Origin: Megamonas hypermegale
GTDB taxonomy: Bacteria; Bacillota; Negativicutes; Selenomonadales; Selenomonadaceae
Assembly (NCBI GenBank): GCA_002314325.1
Contig: DCFC01000010.1
Coordinates: 26,814-43,146, forward strand
DNA: 16,333 nucleotides
Direction: 5' to 3'
Of this stretch, positions 1 through 6,125 are shown piece by piece (within the stretch, counting starts at the first letter, position 1; every line of letters begins with the position of its first letter). A program made the translations under genes and the position numbers. The notes under the pieces are model-generated. The model ran no database searches. It was not told the origin of the DNA and was given only the letters and a program-made list of their open reading frames with translations.

Positions 1-45
1 AATATAAACTATTATACTGCTCTAAAAAATCAACCAGCATCATAA
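1..45 (+). CDS. C-terminal end of an unidentified protein (partial)
   Basis: The frame starting at base 1 reads N-I-N-Y-Y-T-A-L-K-N-Q-P-A-S and stops at TAA 43-45. By itself this would be too short to call. The leftward frame at the other end of the window ends in Y-T-A-L-K-N-Q-L-A-Q-Q-V, and the two DNA stretches differ mainly at synonymous or permissive positions (CTA versus TTG for Leu). That supports both being real, related coding ends. The protein family is not recognisable from this fragment. The gene converges on the rubrerythrin gene, with the hairpin at 79-113 between them. Confidence 0.5.
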   Translation, partial: NINYYTALKNQPAS

Positions 46-78
46 GTTGTTATTATAATTTTACTACAATTGCAGACG

Positions 79-113
79 AAAAAAAAAGACACAATCAAAT
101 GACTGTGTCTTTT
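79..113 (-). terminator. Intrinsic terminator of the rubrerythrin gene
   Basis: A perfect 10-bp stem (AAAAGACACA 84-93 with TGTGTCTTTT 104-113) has a 10-nt loop. Read leftward it runs into a run of nine U (79-87, partly in the stem), which is a strong Rho-independent terminator just past the rubrerythrin stop. Read rightward the U tract is limited to the four U of the stem, so it may only weakly end transcription of the convergent gene on the left. Confidence 0.9.
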
Positions 114-131
114 CAATCCTATCTATTCAAA

Positions 132-677
132 TTATTTACCGAAATAGCGTTTTAAGAGGCCGTTGAAGCCGCAACCATGACGAGCTTCGTCTTTAGCCAT
201 TTCATGAACTGTATCATGAACTGCATCGAGACCGAGTTCTTTTGCCAGTGTAGCAAGTTCTTTTTTACCAGCGCAAGCACCGTGTTCAGCAGCAACACGA
301 AGTTCAAGATTTTTCTTAGTGCTGTCAGTTACAACTTCGCCGAGAAGTTCAGCAAATTTTGCAGCATGTTCAGCTTCTTCAAAAGCATAGCGTTTGTAAG
401 CTTCAGCAATTTCCGGATAGCCTTCACGTTCAGCAACGCGGCTCATAGCGAGATACATACCAACTTCTGTGCATTCGCCAGTGAAGTTCTGCTGCAGACC
501 TTCGATAATGCGAGGGTCAGCGCCTTTAGCCACACCAACGCGATGTTCGTCAGCGAATACTAAATCGCCAGCTTGTTCAACGAATTTATCAGCCGGAGCT
601 TTACAGATAGGGCACTGCGCCGGTGCGCTTTCGCCTTCATATACATAACCGCAAACACTGCAAACCCATTTTTTCAT
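132..677 (-). CDS. Reverse rubrerythrin (rubredoxin domain first)
   Basis: A 181-aa non-haem iron protein expected to reduce hydrogen peroxide (and possibly oxygen) in the cytoplasm of an anaerobe, drawing electrons through rubredoxin or NAD(P)H rubredoxin reductase. Residues 1-35 form a rubredoxin-type [Fe(SCys)4] site (Cys6, Cys9, Cys22, Cys25). The rest is a ferritin-like four-helix di-iron domain with E-x-x-H motifs (E101-H104, E164-H167) and further candidate ligands E68, E131 and H132. The domain order is the reverse of classical rubrerythrin and matches the reverse rubrerythrins of clostridia, which are PerR-controlled. The start is ATG at 677, seven bases after GGAGG; a TTG five codons upstream lies inside the ribosome binding site and is rejected. 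A promoter and dyad lie at 745-773. Confidence 0.93.
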   Translation of the reverse strand: MKKWVCSVCGYVYEGESAPAQCPICKAPADKFVEQAGDLVFADEHRVGVAKGADPRIIEGLQQNFTGECTEVGMYLAMSRVAEREGYPEIAEAYKRYAFEEAEHAAKFAELLGEVVTDSTKKNLELRVAAEHGACAGKKELATLAKELGLDAVHDTVHEMAKDEARHGCGFNGLLKRYFGK

Positions 678-998
678 TCTAAATTCCTCCAATTTCTATA
701 TACACATTTGTTTTAACTCAATAACTGTTTCTTGTTATGGTTATATTATATGCGTTATTACGCTATAATACAAACATAAAAAATACCTGTTTTTCTTTTT
801 TTTTCTCAATTATTCTCCTAAAATCTTCTTTATTCTTTCATTTTTATAATTTAAAATATTTTTTTATAAAATATTTTTTGTTTTTAATAATTATTATCAG
901 TTATTTTTATGTTTTTACCAGAAATTTTCATTTTTATGCTAAATTTTCCGTCAAATATGATACAATTAGTTATATTAATTTGTATAGGAGGTTTTTTT
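678..998. other. AT-rich spacer between divergent genes
   Basis: A 321-bp stretch between the rubrerythrin gene and the PTS gene. Its left part holds the rubrerythrin promoter and ribosome binding site. The part from about 774 to 960 is extremely T-rich, with long T and AT runs, and shows no credible ORF. A rightward promoter for the PTS gene must lie here; TATGAT/TACAAT-like -10 sequences occur around 956-967 but no convincing -35 accompanies them, so I do not call it. Confidence 0.6.
745..773 (-). promoter_or_regulatory. Promoter of the rubrerythrin gene with dyad between -10 and -35
   Basis: On the minus strand there is a perfect -10 TATAAT (745-750) and a weak -35 TTGTAT (768-773) with a 17-bp spacer. 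The spacer contains an inverted repeat: GCGT-TATT-ACGC (752-763), extended by TTATA (746-750) and TATAA (764-768) with one unpaired T. A dyad placed exactly between the promoter elements is where a repressor would bind. The TTATA/TATAA outer arms resemble half sites of PerR/Fur boxes, but the GC-containing centre does not fit the standard PerR box, so the regulator is unknown. Confidence 0.5.
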
Positions 999-1433
999 AT
1001 GATTGGTATTATAGTTACTGGTCATGGTAGATTTGCATCGGGACTGGCTTCTTCCATCGAAGTTATCGCCGGTAAACAGGATAAATTCGAAGCGATTGAC
1101 TTTCCCGTCGGCTCTACAAATATGGACTTAGCTCAAGAATTAAAACAGGCGGTTGAAAAACTGGACTGTTCCGATATAATATTCTGCACTGATATCGCCG
1201 GCGGCACGCCGTTCAATCAATGCGTAATTTTATCCACTCATCTTGCCAACAGCAAAGTAATCAGCGGAACGAATATCCCTGTACTCTTAGAAGCGCTTTT
1301 CAGCAGAACAAACCAAAATGCTTCCTCTCTGGCGCAAATCCTCGTCGACAGCCACCAGTCGAGAATACAGGTTTTCCAGTCGCGTTCCAATGTAACCAAT
1401 CTCACTAAATTAGCAGGTGGCTTCGGTGAATAA
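999..1433 (+). CDS. PTS sugar transporter subunit IIA, mannose/GalNAc family
   Basis: A 144-aa cytoplasmic EIIA domain of the mannose (EIIA-Man) fold. It would take phosphate from HPr on a histidine and pass it to a IIB partner. The N-terminus I-I-V-T-G-H-G carries the expected active-site His9, and the family motif F-C-T-D-I-A-G-G-T-P-F-N is at residues 62-73. The start is ATG at 999 behind AGGAGG (986-991); an upstream ATG at 909 in the same frame has no ribosome binding site and adds a hydrophobic stretch not found in the family. No IIB, IIC or IID genes are in the window, so the cognate transporter is elsewhere. The overlap with nagA suggests an amino-sugar substrate such as N-acetylgalactosamine or N-acetylglucosamine; agaF is possible but cannot be fixed. 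Confidence 0.9.
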   Translation: MIGIIVTGHGRFASGLASSIEVIAGKQDKFEAIDFPVGSTNMDLAQELKQAVEKLDCSDIIFCTDIAGGTPFNQCVILSTHLANSKVISGTNIPVLLEALFSRTNQNASSLAQILVDSHQSRIQVFQSRSNVTNLTKLAGGFGE

Positions 1434-2577
1434 AATCGCTGTCAAAGCCGCCAAAATATTTACGGAAACTTCTATCGAATGTGAAAAATATCTACTGATT
1501 GAAGATGATAAATTCGCCGGATTGGTTGCCAAGGACAATCTTCCTTCCGATATAACCGTCAAAGATTTTTCCAACTTTCACATTCTGCCCGGCCTCATTG
1601 ATACCCACATTCACGGAGCAGTGGGATACGATACGATGGACAGTACGCCGGAGGCTGTCCAAAATATCGGCGATTATCTGTTAAGTCAGGGGACTACCGC
1701 CTGGATGCCGACAACTGTAACTGCTCCGCTGGAAGATATCTACAATTCCATCGCCAACATCCGCACATGTCGGGAAAAATCAAACAGCGCCCGCATTCTC
1801 GGCATGTTTATCGAAGGGCCGTACATTACAGCCAAGCACAGAGGCGCTCATCCAGAAAAATATATTCGCGCTTTGAACAAAGATGAAATCACCGCCATGC
1901 ACTCATCCGGCGTTATAAAATCCCTCATCATTGCACCGGAAAAAGAAAACGCCGTCGAGTTTACGGATTGGATGACCGGCAAATTAAATCTGAAAGTATC
2001 ACTAGGACACAGCAGTGCTGATTATGCCGAAGCCTGCGCCTGCTTTGATGCCGGTGCTGATGCCAGCGTACATACATATTGCGCTATGGAGCAAATGCAC
2101 CACCGCAGTCCCAATCTTTTAGGCGCATCTCTTATACGCGACGATGTCTATGCCGAATTAATTGCGGACGGCATACATGTCAGCCTGCCTGCAATAAAAA
2201 TTCTCTTTAACTGCAAACCGAAAGATAAAGTCCTGCTTGTAAGCGATGCCATTCGCGGCACCGGTTTGCAGGACGGCCGCTATATGCTCGGCACTCTGCC
2301 GTTCAACATGAAAAACGGAATTGCCCGTCTGGATGACGGCAACCTCGCCGGCAGCAGCACCACCTTATTAAAAGAAGTGGCGCTTTTAATCGAAAAAGTC
2401 GGTATAAAACCTGTTGACGCCGTCAACGCGGCTTCGCTCAATCCTGCCAAACGGTTTAATCTGGATAAATATATCGGCAGTATCAAAAAAGGCAAGTATG
2501 CCGATTTCATCATCATCGACGAAAATTATACAGTACAGCAGACGTGGCAAAACGGCCAATGCGTATTTTCCCGCTGA
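1426..2577 (+). CDS. nagA: N-acetylglucosamine-6-phosphate deacetylase
   Basis: A 383-aa amidohydrolase-fold enzyme that removes acetate from N-acetylglucosamine-6-phosphate to give glucosamine-6-phosphate, in amino-sugar use and cell wall recycling. Visible motifs: H-I-H (His61, His63), E-G-P with Glu130, L-G-H with His195, V-H-T with His216 then H-H-R-S-P, D-G-I-H with His251, and catalytic Asp274 in V-S-D-A. Length is normal for the family. It starts with GTG at 1426, five bases after AGGTGG (1415-1420), and overlaps the end of the PTS gene by 8 bases (GTGAATAA), so translation is probably coupled. A GTG at 1417 adds three residues but overlaps the ribosome binding site. nagB is not in the window. 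Confidence 0.95.
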   Translation: MNKIAVKAAKIFTETSIECEKYLLIEDDKFAGLVAKDNLPSDITVKDFSNFHILPGLIDTHIHGAVGYDTMDSTPEAVQNIGDYLLSQGTTAWMPTTVTAPLEDIYNSIANIRTCREKSNSARILGMFIEGPYITAKHRGAHPEKYIRALNKDEITAMHSSGVIKSLIIAPEKENAVEFTDWMTGKLNLKVSLGHSSADYAEACACFDAGADASVHTYCAMEQMHHRSPNLLGASLIRDDVYAELIADGIHVSLPAIKILFNCKPKDKVLLVSDAIRGTGLQDGRYMLGTLPFNMKNGIARLDDGNLAGSSTTLLKEVALLIEKVGIKPVDAVNAASLNPAKRFNLDKYIGSIKKGKYADFIIIDENYTVQQTWQNGQCVFSR

Positions 2578-2583
2578 AGATAT

Positions 2584-2622
2584 AAAAGCATTTTCTTAAT
2601 TTATTTTAAGGAAATGCTTTTT
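2584..2622 (+). terminator. Intrinsic terminator after nagA
   Basis: A 16-bp stem (2584-2599 with 2606-2621, one G-U pair) has a 6-nt loop and ends in TTTTT (2618-2622). It lies just after the nagA stop and separates the amino-sugar pair from the next operon. Confidence 0.85.
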
Positions 2623-2648
2623 CTGTTGGCGGCGGCTTATCGTTTCTA

Positions 2649-2678
2649 CTGGCACAATATGTGATTTTATATTATAAT
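2649..2678 (+). promoter_or_regulatory. Promoter candidate for the DUF2232-gdpP-rplI-lon-dnaB operon
   Basis: A perfect TATAAT (2673-2678) is preceded at 18 bp by CTGGCA (2649-2654; 4 of 6 to TTGACA). It lies between the nagA terminator and the first gene of the operon, about 40 bp upstream of its ribosome binding site. Confidence 0.55.
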
Positions 2679-2724
2679 TAAGTATTAGATTTTTCGATTT
2701 TTATTTAAATGAAAGGATTTTATA

Positions 2725-3675
2725 ATGACACATAATAAGCTACGTCCCTTGACCGAAAGTAGCCTACTTACTGCCATAACCGTGATTATTGCCATCGCCG
2801 GTCTGTACATTCCCTTTGTAATTTTATTTTGGACCCTGCCGATTACGATAATTACAGCCAAACATCATTTAAAATACGGTCTTGCCAGCGTTTTAATATC
2901 CGGCGTTTTATTGTGTATGTTCATGACGCCTGTTACGGCACTGCCGCTGATATTTTCGTCCGCACCGCTGGCTCTGACGCTGGGCGCCGGTTTTAATCTG
3001 AAGTGGTCAGCTGTAAAAATATTTGTCAGCAGCTTCATAGCTTCGCTGCTGGGCACTGCTTTATTTTTAATACTGACATTTTATCTGACAGGCATTAATA
3101 TTTTCGTCGAACAGCTCGATGCCTTCAAAACGGCAATGCTCGATACGAATGAGATGTTTTCTTCCATGGGAGTAACTACCGAAGCAATGATAGATGCCAA
3201 CAGGCAGACACAGAATATTATCGAGACTTTAGCACTCGTCCTGCCGATGCTGTTCATCTTCAACGCTTTGCTGAAACTGGTCATTAATTACATGGCGAGC
3301 TCTTTTCTGCTGAAAAGACTGGGCACGACCGATATCAACACGCTTCCGCCGTTTACACTGTGGCATTTTCCGAAAGTATTCGTTTATATATATGCCTTTT
3401 CCCTAATCGGTATGTATTGGGGAACGACGCGCGAAATCGCTTTGCTCTATCAGGTTTCCCTGAACATTTATCTTTGCGCCAATGTTATCGGTTTAATTCA
3501 GGGGCTGTCCGTCATCCGCTTTTTCTACAAACTGAAACAGTGGCCTACTGCTGTATGGATTTTTATAATTGCAATGATTTTTCTAAACATGATAATTGCT
3601 CAAATCGTTGCGCTCGCAGGTTTTTTTGATATGATATTCAATTATCGTGACAAAATAAAAACTGACCGTAATTAG
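2725..3675 (+). CDS. DUF2232 (YybS-like) multi-pass membrane protein
   Basis: A 316-aa integral membrane protein with about seven or eight hydrophobic segments (roughly residues 14-36, 43-64, 66-86, 95-120, 165-192, 208-232, 245-262 and 280-305). The stretch around 121-160 is polar and probably exposed. Length, hydrophobic profile and position directly before gdpP match YybS of Bacillus, which has the order yybS-yybT-rplI-dnaC. The molecular role of the family is not established. The ATG follows GAAAGGA. The stop TAG (3673-3675) overlaps the AGGAGG ribosome binding site of gdpP, which points to co-expression and perhaps a functional link at the membrane. Confidence 0.82.
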   Translation: MTHNKLRPLTESSLLTAITVIIAIAGLYIPFVILFWTLPITIITAKHHLKYGLASVLISGVLLCMFMTPVTALPLIFSSAPLALTLGAGFNLKWSAVKIFVSSFIASLLGTALFLILTFYLTGINIFVEQLDAFKTAMLDTNEMFSSMGVTTEAMIDANRQTQNIIETLALVLPMLFIFNALLKLVINYMASSFLLKRLGTTDINTLPPFTLWHFPKVFVYIYAFSLIGMYWGTTREIALLYQVSLNIYLCANVIGLIQGLSVIRFFYKLKQWPTAVWIFIIAMIFLNMIIAQIVALAGFFDMIFNYRDKIKTDRN

Positions 3676-3686
3676 GAGGCTTTTTC

Positions 3687-5699
3687 ATGATTGGCAAATT
3701 ATCCGTCTGGATAGATATTTGCGTGACAATGATAGCGTCTTTAGGCTTATTAATCGTACTTTTGCAGTACAACTGGTATATCTTCGGCGGCGGTGTCGTC
3801 TTATGGATATGCCTTATCCTGTACCTGAAGGAACGCTGCATTGAACGCCGTCACACATTGAGAAAATACTATGAAAACGTCGTCAAAAATGTAAATGAAC
3901 TTTCCAATTTTGCGCTGGAAAAACTGCCGCAAGTCATCATGGTCATCAATAAGGACTCGCGTATCGAATGGTATAATCATGAATTCAAACGCTGGCTCAA
4001 GACCACGCCGGAAATCGGCTCGTTTATCTACGATTTGTGGCCGAACATGCCGCTCGACAAATTCTGGGGACGGGAAGGCAGCTGCGTTTTCTCGCAAAAC
4101 GATAAATTCTACTGGGTAACGCACCGTCCGGTGGACAAAAGCGGAGAAAACACCGACTTAATGGCGCTGTACATCTATGACATCACCGAATACGAACGGT
4201 TCAAACTGGATACGGCCATGCGCACGCTCGTTTTCGGCTACATTCAGATTGATAATTACGATGATGTAATGCAGGGGCTCAGCGAGGCCAAACGGACTTC
4301 CATCCTGTTCGAAGTCAACAATCTGCTCGATAAATGGGCGCATAATCTCGGCATACTGCTGCGCCGTCTTTCCGACGATATGTACATCATCATGATGGAA
4401 CGCCATGCTCTCGATTTGACCATCAGTGAAAAATTTGATATTCTCGACAAAATCCGCAATCTGCACGGCGATAACAAATATCCGATAACGCTCAGCGTCG
4501 GCCTCGTGCAGAGCCGCCCGAAAATCTCCATGGAGCAGCTCGGCGCTTTGGCTCAGTCGCACCTTGACCTGGCGCTGGGACGCGGCGGCGACCAGGTGGC
4601 CGTAGACCTTGACGGCAAAGTGCAGTTTTTCGGCGGCAAGGCCAAAGCGGTGGAAAAACACACGCGCGTTAAAGCCCGTGTCGTTGCTCATGCCGTTTAT
4701 GAACGCATGGAAAATTCCGACGTCGTCTTCGTCATGGGTCATCACAATGAGGATTTCGACAGTCTCGGCGCCGCTATCGGCGTGGCTCACATGGCGCGCC
4801 AGCTCGGTAAACCCGTCTATATCATTTTAAGCGACATGAATGAAGGCGTGGATAAATTAATCACGCTGTGCAAAACGGAAAAAGTCTTTGAAAACCTGTT
4901 TATAACGGCAAAAGAAGCATTGGCCATGACGGCGCTGAACCCTGTACTGTTCGTCGTGGATACGCATATACCGTATCTGGTAGCGGGAGCCGATTTGCTC
5001 TCGTCCATCAATAACGTCATCGTCATCGACCATCACCGCCGTTCCGAAAATGTAATAAAAAATGCGCTGCTCATCTACATTGAACCGTATTCCTCCTCAA
5101 CGAGCGAACTCGTCACGGAGCTTTTGATGTATTTCAATGAAAACGTCCAATTATCGCGCCTTGAAGCTACGGCGCTCTATTCCGGTATCGTCGTCGATAC
5201 GAAAAATTTCCGTGTGAATACGGGCGTGCGTACATTCGACGCCGTGTCGTACCTGCGCCGCTGCGGAGCCGACCCGGAAGCTGTGCATTATCTGTTCCGC
5301 ACCGACTATGAAGCCAATCTTGCTGAAGGCAAAGCCATTGCCAATTCGCATTTCTACAACGAAGGCCTGTTGGTGGCAGTATGTCCGGAAAGCACCGCCA
5401 ATATTCAGGCTACCTCCGGCAAAATCGCTGATGACTTATTGGGAATTGAAAACGTGCGCGTCAGCATTGTGTTCTTCAAACTGAAAGACAATATAATCGG
5501 CGTCAGCGCCCGCTCCACCGGCGAAATCAACGTCCAGGTAATCATGGAAAAATTCGGCGGCGGCGGCCATCAGAATGTCGCCGGTACCCAGGTCAAAGAC
5601 CGCGACCTGACAGATTTAAAAGCAGAAATAGTAAATACTACTCTAAAATACATGAAAGAGGTTGACGAAAATGAAAGTAATAATGCTGCAAGACCTTAA
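3687..5699 (+). CDS. gdpP: GdpP-type cyclic-di-AMP phosphodiesterase (PAS-like, degenerate GGDEF, DHH-DHHA1)
   Basis: A 670-aa membrane-anchored enzyme expected to hydrolyse c-di-AMP to pApA, controlling potassium, osmotic and cell-wall homeostasis. Order: two N-terminal membrane helices (about 8-27 and 31-48), a PAS-like segment (about 75-170), a degenerate GGDEF domain (about 180-310; L-S-D-D at 228-231 where active cyclases have G-G-D-E-F), then DHH and DHHA1 domains (about 345-650). Metal-site motifs are intact: G-H-H-N-E-D-F-D (351-358), V-V-D-T with Asp425, D-H-H (448-450), Asp504, and G-G-G-G-H (624-628) for ligand binding. Length matches B. subtilis YybT (about 660). The start is 7 bases after AGGAGG (3674-3679). 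The 3' end overlaps rplI by 29 bases. The acidic, Asn-rich C-terminal tail (about 656-670) is read through rplI's start region. Confidence 0.95.
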   Translation: MIGKLSVWIDICVTMIASLGLLIVLLQYNWYIFGGGVVLWICLILYLKERCIERRHTLRKYYENVVKNVNELSNFALEKLPQVIMVINKDSRIEWYNHEFKRWLKTTPEIGSFIYDLWPNMPLDKFWGREGSCVFSQNDKFYWVTHRPVDKSGENTDLMALYIYDITEYERFKLDTAMRTLVFGYIQIDNYDDVMQGLSEAKRTSILFEVNNLLDKWAHNLGILLRRLSDDMYIIMMERHALDLTISEKFDILDKIRNLHGDNKYPITLSVGLVQSRPKISMEQLGALAQSHLDLALGRGGDQVAVDLDGKVQFFGGKAKAVEKHTRVKARVVAHAVYERMENSDVVFVMGHHNEDFDSLGAAIGVAHMARQLGKPVYIILSDMNEGVDKLITLCKTEKVFENLFITAKEALAMTALNPVLFVVDTHIPYLVAGADLLSSINNVIVIDHHRRSENVIKNALLIYIEPYSSSTSELVTELLMYFNENVQLSRLEATALYSGIVVDTKNFRVNTGVRTFDAVSYLRRCGADPEAVHYLFRTDYEANLAEGKAIANSHFYNEGLLVAVCPESTANIQATSGKIADDLLGIENVRVSIVFFKLKDNIIGVSARSTGEINVQVIMEKFGGGGHQNVAGTQVKDRDLTDLKAEIVNTTLKYMKEVDENESNNAARP

Positions 5700-6114
5700 A
5701 AAAGTTGGTAAAAAAGGCGATATCATAGAAGTTGCCGAAGGATACGGCCGAAACTACCTAATCGCTAAAAAATATGCTGTAGAAGCAACTAAACAGAATT
5801 TAAACGAAGCCCGCGCCAAACAGAAATCAGCCGAACGCAAAAAACAGCAGGCAAATGACGAAGCCCGCCTCATGGCAGCTCAGCTGTCGCAGGTGGAAAT
5901 CACCATTCCCGTAAGAGTGGGCGAAGGCAGTAAGTTATTCGGCTCCGTAACGAGCAAGGATATCGCCACCACGCTGAAGGAAAAACACAACATCGATATC
6001 GACAAACGCAAAATCGAAGTGAGAAATATCACCTGCCTCGGCGATTACACGGCTACCATCAAAGTTCATCCGGAAATCAGCACGAGCATAACAGTTCATG
6101 TCGTTGAAAAATAA
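5671..6114 (+). CDS. rplI: 50S ribosomal protein L9
   Basis: A 147-aa ribosomal protein of normal length. The N-terminal 23S rRNA-binding domain has the expected M-K-V-I-M-L-Q-D-L start and the L9 signature (G-K-K-G-D at 16-20, then V-A-E-G-Y-G-R-N-Y-L). The usual L-x-P-K-G-x-A reads I-A-K-K-Y-A here, a small deviation. A long Lys/Ala/Gln-rich connecting helix (about 42-75) leads to the C-terminal domain. The ATG at 5671 is chosen over a TTG nine bases upstream because it gives the conserved N-terminus and stands 8 bases after AGAGG. It starts inside gdpP (29-base overlap), so translation is probably coupled to gdpP. Confidence 0.96.
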   Translation: MKVIMLQDLKKVGKKGDIIEVAEGYGRNYLIAKKYAVEATKQNLNEARAKQKSAERKKQQANDEARLMAAQLSQVEITIPVRVGEGSKLFGSVTSKDIATTLKEKHNIDIDKRKIEVRNITCLGDYTATIKVHPEISTSITVHVVEK

Positions 6115-6125
6115 GTGAGGCTGTA

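Noticed and set aside
909..998. An N-terminal extension of the PTS EIIA from an upstream ATG
   Set aside because: No ribosome binding site, and a hydrophobic extension foreign to the family; ATG 999 has a perfect AGGAGG and the conserved N-terminus.
737..1030. A 97-codon Phe/Tyr-rich rightward ORF
   Set aside because: It reflects the extreme T-richness of the spacer and overlaps the true start of the PTS gene.
4158..4790. A 210-codon leftward ORF antisense to gdpP
   Set aside because: It lies entirely inside a clear GdpP gene, has no recognisable domain, and is a product of GC-rich third codon positions in the sense gene.
3687..5699. Active diguanylate cyclase
   Set aside because: The GGDEF position reads L-S-D-D and the catalytic residues are absent; the domain is the degenerate form usual in GdpP.
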